Source: HyVt-477 sp965224605 (lineage in GTDB: Bacteria > Pseudomonadota > Gammaproteobacteria > Thiotrichales > Thiotrichaceae). Taken from it: DNA of 64,000 nucleotides. Positions 14,773 to 23,177 of the stretch are shown here, one piece after another. Every line of letters begins with the position of its first letter. Positions within the stretch are counted from its first letter, which is position 1. The position numbers were made by a program, and so were the translations under genes. A model generated the notes under the pieces. The model saw only the letters and a list, made by a program, of their open reading frames with translations, did not search any database and was not told the DNA's origin. Location: positions 124,001 to 188,000 of the forward strand of contig CBDCZP010000008.1 of assembly GCA_965224605.1 (NCBI GenBank). The letters are read 5' to 3'.

Positions 14773-17628
14773 ATGGAAACATTCGCTCCCGGACAACGCT
14801 GGATCAACAATGCACAGTTAGATAAAGGTCTTGGTACTGTTCTATCAGCTGATGCGCGTTCTGTAACCTTGCTGTTTCTTGCCACTGACGAAACAAATAT
14901 TTATTCCTTGCAATCAGCGCCGCTTTCACGGGTAAAATTTGCAGTGGGCGATACGATTCTTAGTCATGATGATCAAACCATTTTGGTGACCTCTATCATT
15001 GAAAAAGATCATTTGTTTACCTATATTGGCACTGATATTGGCACGGATGAATCGGGCAATACGGTGGAATTAGAAGAAACCTTACTGAATAATTTCATCC
15101 AGTTGAACCAGCCTAGCGAACGACTCTTTAATGACCAGATTGATGATGAAAAATGGTTTGAGCTACGCGCCCAGACGCACCATCACCTGAATGAACTTGC
15201 CCACTCTGAACTACGTGGCTTAACGGGTGGAAGAACTAGCCTAATCCCGCATCAATTGTATATTGCTCATGAGGTGGCTAGTCGTTATGCGCCCCGTGTG
15301 TTATTAGCTGATGAGGTTGGGTTAGGGAAAACCATTGAAGCGGGAATGATCTTGCATCAACAGTTGGTAACCGAACGAGCACAACGCATTCTTATTGTGG
15401 TTCCGGAGAGTTTGCTGCATCAATGGCTGGTTGAAATGCTACGCCGTTTTAACTTGATGTTTCATATTTTAGATGAAGAGCGCTGCGCTGATATCAAGGT
15501 TAGCGGTGAGGCTGATAATCCTTTCCAGTCGGAACAGCTTATTCTGTGCTCACAAGAATTTCTGACCCGCTCAGAAGATTATTTTCAACAATGTCTTGCC
15601 AGTGACTGGGATTTGTTGGTGGTGGATGAAGCGCATCATCTGGTGTGGTCTGAACATAAGCCGAGTGCGGAATATCAAGTCATTGAACAACTCGCCACAC
15701 AAACGAAAGGTGTTTTGCTGTTGACGGCGACACCTGAACAGCTCGGCAAAGAAAGTCATTTTGCGCGATTACGTTTATTGGATCCCGATCGTTTCCCAGA
15801 TTTTGCTAACTTTATTGAAGAAGAAAAAAGCTATGAACCCATCGCTAACGTACTTGAACAGCTCATTGATCAATCAGTCTTAGACAGCGACAACTTGGAA
15901 ATACTGAATAGCTTTATAGATGAAGGTGACAGTCAGGAGCATATAAAATGCTTGCAGAACACAGAATCAAGCGAAACAGAAAAGGCCACGACAAGAACCG
16001 CATTAATAGAATATTTACTAGATCGACATGGTACTGGACGCGTACTGTTTCGTAACACTCGATCTGCGGTTAAAGGTTTCCCTGCACGACGAGCTATACC
16101 CCATGCGCTGGAATTACCCGACGAATATACAGCGTTTAAAACTGAACTCTATCCAGAGCTTGCGGTGGGTGCCAGCTGGGTTGCTCATGATCCAAGATTA
16201 CTGTGGCTGATTGATTTTATTAAAATTCAGGGCAACGCAAAAACACTGGTTATTGCTGCCAATGCTCAAACCGCACTGGATATTGCCGATGTGTTACGCA
16301 TTAAAGAAGCCATTTATGCCGGTGTGTTTCATGAGAACATGAGTTTGATAGAGCGTGATCGCGCCGCTGCCTTTTTTGCCGATAAACAAGACGGTACGTC
16401 CGTATTAATCTGTTCTGAAATTGGCAGTGAAGGACGTAATTTTCAGTTCGCTCATCAAATGGTGCTATTTGATTTACCCTTAAACCCTGATTTATTGGAG
16501 CAGCGCATTGGCAGACTTGACCGTATCGGTCAGACAGAAACTATCAATATCCATATTCCCTATTTAAAGAATACCGCACAAGCAGTGCTTTTCCAATGGA
16601 TACACGAAGGTTTACAAGCCTTCGAACATACTTGTCCTGCGGCTCATATTTTATTTAAACAACAAAAGGATACATTACTCACTGCACTGGATACACCTGA
16701 CAACTCATCGGGGAAGCTTTTATCATTAATAAAAGAAACACAACAGTTGCTAAAGCAGCACAATGAAGCCCTGCAAAAAGGTCGTGACCGCTTGCTCGAA
16801 TATAATTCTTGCAGACCGCACTTAGCTACTGCGATTTATCAGCAAGCACTACAACAGGATCAAGCCTCACGTCTGGCTGAATATATGGATGCTATTTATG
16901 ACTGCTATGGCATTAACAGCGAAGATGATAGAGAAAACACGCTAATTATTCGTCCTGGAGATCATATGCTGACGGCATTTCCTGGTCTGGCGGATGATGG
17001 CATGAGCATTACTTATGATAGAGACACGGCATTATCCAATGAAGATTTACATTTTCTGAGCTGGGATCACCCATTGGTACGCGAAGCACTGGATTTGGTG
17101 ATAACGAGTGAAATGGGTAATACCAGTTTTACGGCTATTGAACATACTGATTTTCAAGCCGGCACTATTCTTGTCGAAGCCTTGTATGTGCTGGATGCCA
17201 GTGCTAATCAAGCATTACAGAGTCACCGGTATTTGCCCCCTACTACTCTGCGATTGGTTGTTGACGAAAACGGTGAAGACTACAGTGAAACGCTAGATGT
17301 TGAGTTGATTCAACAGTGCCGCACGCAAGTTGATAAAAGAACGGCAACGCAGATTGTCAAACTCAAACAGGATGATATACGCGATCTTATTAAACGCTGT
17401 GAGTCTTTGGCTATGCAAGAAACACCGATTGTTCTGGCGCTGGCTCATCAGCAGAGTAAACACTTGTTAGAAAATGAAATTAATCGACTGATCGCATTAC
17501 AGCGAGTCAATCCTAATATTCGTGATGAAGAGATTTATTTCTTTAAAGAACAACTGAATGCTGTTAATTCTGCGTTGGATGCGGCTCATCTACGCCTAGA
17601 TGCGGTTAGAGTTATTGTCGCTACGTAA
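14773..17628 (+). CDS. rapA: RNA polymerase-associated ATPase RapA
   Basis: A 951-residue Swi2/Snf2-family protein. The N-terminal tandem Tudor-like domains start APGQRWINNAQLDKGLGTVL. The helicase core has Walker A LADEVGLGKTIEAGMI near residue 180 and box II VVDEAHH near 285. The second RecA lobe has the motifs SEIGSEGRNFQFAHQMVLFD and QRIGRLDRIGQ near 580. RapA recycles RNA polymerase from post-termination or backtracked complexes. The length is close to the E. coli 968. The gene is monocistronic, and a MITE-like element begins 2 bp after its stop codon. Confidence 0.95.
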   Translation: METFAPGQRWINNAQLDKGLGTVLSADARSVTLLFLATDETNIYSLQSAPLSRVKFAVGDTILSHDDQTILVTSIIEKDHLFTYIGTDIGTDESGNTVELEETLLNNFIQLNQPSERLFNDQIDDEKWFELRAQTHHHLNELAHSELRGLTGGRTSLIPHQLYIAHEVASRYAPRVLLADEVGLGKTIEAGMILHQQLVTERAQRILIVVPESLLHQWLVEMLRRFNLMFHILDEERCADIKVSGEADNPFQSEQLILCSQEFLTRSEDYFQQCLASDWDLLVVDEAHHLVWSEHKPSAEYQVIEQLATQTKGVLLLTATPEQLGKESHFARLRLLDPDRFPDFANFIEEEKSYEPIANVLEQLIDQSVLDSDNLEILNSFIDEGDSQEHIKCLQNTESSETEKATTRTALIEYLLDRHGTGRVLFRNTRSAVKGFPARRAIPHALELPDEYTAFKTELYPELAVGASWVAHDPRLLWLIDFIKIQGNAKTLVIAANAQTALDIADVLRIKEAIYAGVFHENMSLIERDRAAAFFADKQDGTSVLICSEIGSEGRNFQFAHQMVLFDLPLNPDLLEQRIGRLDRIGQTETINIHIPYLKNTAQAVLFQWIHEGLQAFEHTCPAAHILFKQQKDTLLTALDTPDNSSGKLLSLIKETQQLLKQHNEALQKGRDRLLEYNSCRPHLATAIYQQALQQDQASRLAEYMDAIYDCYGINSEDDRENTLIIRPGDHMLTAFPGLADDGMSITYDRDTALSNEDLHFLSWDHPLVREALDLVITSEMGNTSFTAIEHTDFQAGTILVEALYVLDASANQALQSHRYLPPTTLRLVVDENGEDYSETLDVELIQQCRTQVDKRTATQIVKLKQDDIRDLIKRCESLAMQETPIVLALAHQQSKHLLENEINRLIALQRVNPNIRDEEIYFFKEQLNAVNSALDAAHLRLDAVRVIVAT

Positions 17629-17630
17629 AA

Positions 17631-17960
17631 TTAAGGAGCTCTGAACAAATCCAAGCCCTCTGGAAGTGATGCTTTAGAGACTGTGCAAGTATTGTTTTTA
17701 GCCCCTTTCTAAGAGGAGGTGGGTAAAAATAAATAATTTTGTAGGTCGAATAAGGAACGCCACCCGGCAAGCTGTTGAATAAACTGCCTTTGTCGTATGG
17801 CGCTATTGCTTATACGACCTACAATTTAGCTGTTTGCAACATCCTGCAAAGGAATACTTGCACAATCTCTTTAGTTTCGCCTAGATGTTGATTTCAAGCA
17901 CGTATGGCGAGCCTGAAGGTTCACTTCCAGAAAACATGACCTGATCAGAGATTCCTTAAG
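17631..17960. repeat. MITE-like element, copy B, with nested hairpin
   Basis: About 330 bp bounded by TTAAGGAGCTCTG on the left and CAGAGATTCCTTAA on the right, the most complete terminal inverted pair of the family. Inside are GGAAGTGATGCTTTAGAGAC, then TGTGCAAGTATT and its complement AATACTTGCACA. A nested GTAGGTCGAATAAG hairpin (17741-17822) belongs to the family seen at 7195 and 46755. No coding capacity was seen. It fills nearly all of the rapA-chpC gap. Confidence 0.75.
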
Positions 17961-18001
17961 AAATGAGGATTGAATAACACCGACAAGGTGGATTCTCCAC
18001 T

Positions 18002-18418
18002 CTACTGAACAGATTTCTTCTGCATAACACTTTCAAGCTTGGGCAAATCAATGATGACACAATTCAGGCTACCTACCCGGCCGTATCCCGCTGCTATTGA
18101 GCAGTTCTGATTTTCGACCAAAACTTCACCCAGAGTTGAGGAATTAATATCAACAGCATGCGGTATGCCATCGGTTGGTATCGCGATAAAAGGCATCCCT
18201 TCATATCCCATAATTGTTTTAATGATCGCAACACGCGTTGTGAGTTTGTTAAAGTCCGTATTAGGCACAATCGGTACGACTCGATTCCGCCAAGATAGGT
18301 TCTTCTGAGAATCAGCACCTTCCAGAGTCACCACTTCCGCGACTAATTGCTCTGGTATTAATAAATTCCCCGTTTCTACCGGTATAATTTGACAGCGTAG
18401 TTCTGCTTGAGTGTTCAT
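18002..18418 (-). CDS. chpC: CheW-domain protein, ChpC-like
   Basis: 138 residues from ATG 18418, whose ATGA overlaps the chpA stop; the frame is open 11 codons further but the overlap start fits operon coupling. It is a single CheW-like beta-barrel (IPVETGNLLIPEQLVAEVVT, WRNRVVPIVPN). CheW proteins tie a methyl-accepting receptor to a CheA kinase. In the Pseudomonas Pil-Chp system ChpC is a second adaptor besides PilI and follows chpA, the same place as here. The symbol rests mainly on that position. Confidence 0.7.
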   Translation of the reverse strand: MNTQAELRCQIIPVETGNLLIPEQLVAEVVTLEGADSQKNLSWRNRVVPIVPNTDFNKLTTRVAIIKTIMGYEGMPFIAIPTDGIPHAVDINSSTLGEVLVENQNCSIAAGYGRVGSLNCVIIDLPKLESVMQKKSVQ

Positions 18419-21231
18419 ACCATTACCTCTTTTTCTCTTGCCTGCAAACAAGTTTGAATATCGTCAGTGAGCTGTTTTGCCTCCCAGGGCTTGCCGATAA
18501 AGCCATTTGCACCCAGCTCCTTGGCATATTGACGATGTTTCGCACCTGAGCGAGATGAAATCATAATGACGGGAATATCTTCCCATTCTTTACTGCCCCG
18601 AATATTTTCTAATAACTCAAAACCATCCATACGTGGCATCTCAATATCTAGCAACATTAAATCGGGGGTTTCATCCGCCAGTACTTCCAGTGCATTCACA
18701 CCGTCGTTTGCTGTTACCACACTGTAGCCAAGCGATACCAACAACCCTTCCGTAATTTTACGCACAGTAATAGAATCGTCTACCACCATAATCATTTTCT
18801 TTGCTTTGCTTTTATCTTTTTGCACTTTTCTGTTATGCATTCTTTTTTCATTCATACCCAAGTTAATTAATTCATGAGCATTCAGGGTAAGCACTATCTG
18901 ACCTCCACCCTGAATAGCTACCGACGAAAGCAGCTTTGATTGTTCAAACAAGGCTCCTAAGGGCTTTAACATCACCTCACGATTGCCACGTATTTCATCG
19001 ACTTGGTAAGCCACTCGCTGTCTATTCTCTTCAAACAATATAACCGGGAATGTTTTATCTTCATCGCCATCATTACGTTGCTTAACCAATCCCAAAGTTT
19101 CACCTAAGTGGCGAAGCTTATATTGCTTACCACCACTTTCCAGAGTCGGAGATTTTCTTGAATAAATCGTATTCAGTTGGGATAAAGATACTCTCTGCAT
19201 GCCTTCAAGTTTAGCCACAGGAACGGCTAAAAGTTCGCCTGAAACATCCATAAACATAAGCTGATTGGTTGCTAAATTATAAGGAACACGTAATTCAAAA
19301 CGGGTAAATTTACCCAACTTAGAATCAATAACGATATTTCCACCCAACGCATTCACTTCAGCATTAACCACATCCATGCCAACACCCCGCCCTGCCACTT
19401 GACTCACTTTATCGGCGGTTGAGACTCCGGACATTAATATCAACTGATATATTTCTTTTTCACTTAACATCGCATCGGATTGAATTAAACCTTTTTTAAT
19501 GGAATGCGCTCTTAATTTATCGACGTTAATGCCCGCCCCATCATCTGAAAGAGTGATCACAACTTCAGGGCCTTCACGTTCTATTTTTAAAACAATATTG
19601 CCTTGAGGGGGTTTGCCTGCCTTGATTCTGTCATCGGGCTTTTCTATACCATGAGCAAGAGAGTTTCTTATCAGATGCTCTAACGACGCAGTAATACGCT
19701 CAAGAATCGTTCTATCCATTTCACAGTTTTCATCAGCTATTTTCAGGCTTACCTGCTTACCTAGCTCAACTGAAACCTGCCGCACAATACGCTTAAGACG
19801 TGATAACAATCCGCTTACTTTGGTCATCCGTGTGCTTATTAAACCTTCTTGTACACTTTTAAAGGTTTGTTCCTGTTCAGCACTACGCTGTTCGGCACTT
19901 TTTAAACCCGTTTCTAGCGTTTCTGTCAGGCTCATTAAATCTTCAAGACTCTCTGCTAACGATCTGGATTGTTGTTGCAACTCGGTATACTCATCCATCT
20001 CTAAAGGATCGAAACTGCCCTTTAGTTTTGGCAACGATGCAATGGGCCCACCCGCATGAATAGCAGAATCTGCTTCTAATTCAAGATTTCTAATTTGCTC
20101 TTTCAAACGGTTAGCCGTCCGTCTTAATTCGGAGATTGTCTTACCGCTTTCTTCATATTGCTCAACCAGACGAATATTTTGATGCCCCCATTCATTGGAC
20201 GATGTGATTAACTGGTTCATCAGTGCAGTGGGAACACGAATAGATGAGTTGTTTATTTTGTCTTCATCAATCGTTGCCGATTGAGTGGGAGATAGGGTCG
20301 ACTGCAAGTGGACAGAGTTTAGCTCTTTGGCATGAGTTCTCAGAGCCTGTTCCAGCTTACTAACACCTTGAGCAGCGCGTTCAAAGTCTGGGAGTTTATA
20401 AACAGCCTCGGCTTGGACGGTATCCGTCTCGCTGAGCGTTTTTTCTTTGAGCCTAGTCGTTAGTGAAAGCTGCTTTTCTGTTTCAATGAAATCAGTACTC
20501 TTTGAAACTTCGTTGTCTAGCTCAAGGTTAGGAGACTCGACGTTACTGGAGATTACCCCAGCATTGTTTACTGGCTCAGGGCTATTGATTGGTTCAGGAC
20601 TGTTTTCTGTCTCAGGACTTTTTACTGTCTCTGGGCTGTTTATCGGCTCAGGGCTATTGATTGGCTCAGGGCTGTTCACCGCTTCTTGCCCGGATAAGAT
20701 ATTCAGTTCATCAATCAATGGGTTTACAGGCTGAACTTCCTGCCCCGCCGAGGCACTTTCATACATCTTGTATAAGGTATCACTAACTTGCTGAAGCTTT
20801 TTCAGCAAACTGTTATCTGCTGATACTTTATTACTGGCAACCAGATTTAGCAACGATTCAGCGGCATGGCTTAAATCACCAATCGCCAGTAAACCTGTCA
20901 TTCGAGCGCCACCTTTTATGGTGTGCAGCTGACGTTCTGCATCGGTAATTACTTCAGCATCCTGTGAATTCTCAAATAGCTTCTGAGTGCTTTCATCAAA
21001 AGCTTCAACCAGTTCAGACAGCTCTTCAAGATAAATAGCAACCATCGGATCCAGTTCGATCGATATGCTCTGTTCTACTGGATTCAGTTGTTCTTCTATT
21101 TCTTCTTCTAACTCTGTTACAACTCCCTGGCTATGTCCCTGGTTATGGTTTTTTTCAATTTCCTTCTGTGCATGAATATTCGCATTGTTTAAACCGCCAG
21201 AATCAAATCCATTTTCTTCTGACGATTGAAC
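18415..21231 (-). CDS. chpA: ChpA histidine kinase, C-terminal part (reached by -1 shift)
   Basis: The frame is open from 21231, the -1 position in the A6G heptamer, to 18415; the first conventional start inside it is ATG 21045. From the shift it gives 938 residues. Domains in order: an Hpt with phospho-His in LHTIKGGARM, a low-complexity segment of about seven SPEPIN-type 18-bp repeats (20560-20690), the CheA dimer region, an HATPase with NSLAHGIE, DDGAGI and GRGVGMDVV, a CheW-like regulatory domain and a C-terminal receiver (MMVVDDS.., MDGFELLENIRGS, Lys in FIGKPWEA). ChpA is the kinase of the type IV pilus chemosensory pathway. No plausible ribosome site was noticed at 21045, so expression as a fusion is favoured. 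The fusion would be about 1529 residues. Confidence 0.9.
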   Translation of the reverse strand, partial: VQSSEENGFDSGGLNNANIHAQKEIEKNHNQGHSQGVVTELEEEIEEQLNPVEQSISIELDPMVAIYLEELSELVEAFDESTQKLFENSQDAEVITDAERQLHTIKGGARMTGLLAIGDLSHAAESLLNLVASNKVSADNSLLKKLQQVSDTLYKMYESASAGQEVQPVNPLIDELNILSGQEAVNSPEPINSPEPINSPETVKSPETENSPEPINSPEPVNNAGVISSNVESPNLELDNEVSKSTDFIETEKQLSLTTRLKEKTLSETDTVQAEAVYKLPDFERAAQGVSKLEQALRTHAKELNSVHLQSTLSPTQSATIDEDKINNSSIRVPTALMNQLITSSNEWGHQNIRLVEQYEESGKTISELRRTANRLKEQIRNLELEADSAIHAGGPIASLPKLKGSFDPLEMDEYTELQQQSRSLAESLEDLMSLTETLETGLKSAEQRSAEQEQTFKSVQEGLISTRMTKVSGLLSRLKRIVRQVSVELGKQVSLKIADENCEMDRTILERITASLEHLIRNSLAHGIEKPDDRIKAGKPPQGNIVLKIEREGPEVVITLSDDGAGINVDKLRAHSIKKGLIQSDAMLSEKEIYQLILMSGVSTADKVSQVAGRGVGMDVVNAEVNALGGNIVIDSKLGKFTRFELRVPYNLATNQLMFMDVSGELLAVPVAKLEGMQRVSLSQLNTIYSRKSPTLESGGKQYKLRHLGETLGLVKQRNDGDEDKTFPVILFEENRQRVAYQVDEIRGNREVMLKPLGALFEQSKLLSSVAIQGGGQIVLTLNAHELINLGMNEKRMHNRKVQKDKSKAKKMIMVVDDSITVRKITEGLLVSLGYSVVTANDGVNALEVLADETPDLMLLDIEMPRMDGFELLENIRGSKEWEDIPVIMISSRSGAKHRQYAKELGANGFIGKPWEAKQLTDDIQTCLQAREKEVMV

Positions 21232-23003
21232 TTTTTTAATGCATGGTTGCCCTCAACAACATCTTTGATTTGCTGTTCGATTCCTTCATGCAATATGCAT
21301 AATTTATGCAATTCACGAATACTTTCATAGCCAGCCTGTAGGCTGGTTAGATGCTCTGCATTATTACGCAGCGCAATAACAGATGTTTCCAAGGCTGCCA
21401 AAGCTTCAGCCAGCTTGTTCATCTGTTCAGGTTCAGGGGTTTCGCTATTCTCTTGGGAATATTTTTCCAGGTAGGATATAGCTCCTTCCGTTAATGGATA
21501 GGTTTCTTCATGCCCAAGGAACTTGAGCGTATTATCAACCGTACACATAGATTCTCGTGCTGAAATGAAAAGATCAATGTGTGGATTATTGGCGTACTCA
21601 TTGAGATTCTCTACAGCACTGGATAGTTTGCTCTCAACAACCTGTAAGACTTTTTTCCTCGCACTATAATCCGAGACTTGATACTGACCATCATCACCAA
21701 AGAGCTTGTGCGTAACGTCTTCACCTGTCTCCGCATACTCCTCAAGAATATCTTTTACCCTTAACCATTCTGTGGCAATTTCAAGTCGTCGATCCTGCTT
21801 GAAATTTTGCGGGTTCTTTTTGAAGATTTTGAATTCATCGACTTGTTTATCAATGATCGTGGCCAATTTACCCAAGCCTAACATGCCCAAAGTCGTTGCT
21901 GTTTTTCGACTTTTATCAATAATGAGTTGAATAATGCCTGCGTCAGGATTCAATTCCATGGATTGAAAGCCTTCCATAATGCTATCAATATCTTCATTCA
22001 CACCCGCAGACACTGATCGCCATAGCTGTTGACCGGGTGATGCATAATGCTTTCTTAGTTTTTCCAGAGTTTCACCCTGGGGTAGATAAACATCGAGCAA
22101 AAAGGCTTCTTTAACTCGGTCGACATGCTCAGACCCTTTCTCTGCCATACCAATGTAGTACAACAAGTTTTTCTTGATATCATTAATTTCAGCAATGTCT
22201 TCCAGAGCATTTACATCGGTCTGGCTAAATTTCGCGATGAGTCGTTCCATATTACCCATAACCAATTTAACAGCTACACCATGATCAAGCTTATTCTCAC
22301 GCAGAGCTTCAGCAAGTGCTTGTGATAGCCACCACAGCACACGTACCGACATCGGTTCATGTATTTTGATCAAATCATGACTCAATGTTTGAATCTTTTG
22401 CAATGCTTTATCGGTGTTTTTTTCATTAAACCAGGCAAGTAATGCTTGTTGGAAATGCATTCGTAAATGTCGATAGGTCTGTTCTCTTTTTTCTAACGCT
22501 ATCGAAATATGTTCATCCGTACCTATTTGTGAATGGCTGATCGCACCTTCTTCCGGTAAAAATACCAGTAACTCAGAAAGCAGTTCAGATCCACGTGCTG
22601 CTCTTAATTCATTCAACAACGGAAGGATAACAACAGGAAGGTCGGCATATCCATCCTGCAAGTGCTGTAAATACTCACCTATTTGTGCAGAACCCTTCTT
22701 CAAAACCAGTAGACTTGTCTCATAATCGCTGATCCTTTCTGCGATCAAATCTTCAATCAACGCATGCATTTCAAGCGCTAAACGCTCTCCGCCCTGAACC
22801 CCTGTCATTTTCATAGTCAGCATAATTTCTGCCAACGTATCACGACATTGTTCCAGTAGTTTCTTTGCTTTTAGCCCATCATTATCATTAGCACGGCTAT
22901 TAGAATAGCTTTCAAGGTCGCTATCAATTTGCTTCAATTGCTGTTCTATCTCTTGTTTAATCCACCCTACACGGGCATCTAAACTTGCTTTATCAGAAAG
23001 CAT
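21189..23003 (-). CDS. chpA: ChpA, N-terminal FimL/Hpt-like part (zero frame)
   Basis: 604 residues from ATG 23003, with AAGGTGA upstream. It is almost entirely helical and matches the N-terminal FimL-like part of ChpA: DTLAEIMLTMKMTGVQGGER, LALEMHALIEDL, then LLPLLNELRAARGSELLSEL-type segments. It has no evident phospho-His. The frame ends at TAA 21189. After residue 591 (..HALKK) a -1 shift at A AAA AAG leads into the kinase frame, and the reading frames overlap by about 60 nt there. Without shifting, the 604-residue product would be a stand-alone FimL-like protein, which exists as a separate gene in Pseudomonas. It is flanked by pilJ upstream in the operon. Confidence 0.85.
   Translation of the reverse strand: MLSDKASLDARVGWIKQEIEQQLKQIDSDLESYSNSRANDNDGLKAKKLLEQCRDTLAEIMLTMKMTGVQGGERLALEMHALIEDLIAERISDYETSLLVLKKGSAQIGEYLQHLQDGYADLPVVILPLLNELRAARGSELLSELLVFLPEEGAISHSQIGTDEHISIALEKREQTYRHLRMHFQQALLAWFNEKNTDKALQKIQTLSHDLIKIHEPMSVRVLWWLSQALAEALRENKLDHGVAVKLVMGNMERLIAKFSQTDVNALEDIAEINDIKKNLLYYIGMAEKGSEHVDRVKEAFLLDVYLPQGETLEKLRKHYASPGQQLWRSVSAGVNEDIDSIMEGFQSMELNPDAGIIQLIIDKSRKTATTLGMLGLGKLATIIDKQVDEFKIFKKNPQNFKQDRRLEIATEWLRVKDILEEYAETGEDVTHKLFGDDGQYQVSDYSARKKVLQVVESKLSSAVENLNEYANNPHIDLFISARESMCTVDNTLKFLGHEETYPLTEGAISYLEKYSQENSETPEPEQMNKLAEALAALETSVIALRNNAEHLTSLQAGYESIRELHKLCILHEGIEQQIKDVVEGNHALKKFNRQKKMDLILAV
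21192..21260 (-). promoter_or_regulatory. Candidate programmed -1 frameshift signal in chpA
   Basis: On the minus strand, in order: an SD-like GAGGG about 12 nt before the slippery site; the heptamer A AAA AAG in the correct zero-frame phase (21237-21231); a 3-nt spacer (5 if the weak basal A-U pairs open); and an 11-bp stem, AATCGTCAGAA (21227-21217) with TTCTGGCGGTT (21202-21192), including two G-U pairs around a 14-nt loop. The zero-frame TAA follows directly. These are the same parts, in the same order, as the E. coli dnaX signal. A plain indel in the A6 run is the alternative. Confidence 0.7.
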
Positions 23004-23177
23004 ATATCACCTTATTATTGTTATTATCTCTAGAGTTCAAAAGTGGTTACGCTGTTGGCTATACCCACTTCTAATTTCATTTATCTGCTATATCTGCACT
23101 TGTATCCGAACAATACACTTATTGATTTATCATCTCAAAACTTCCGATAAAACCACTTTTGGCTTATTCAGAATTTT

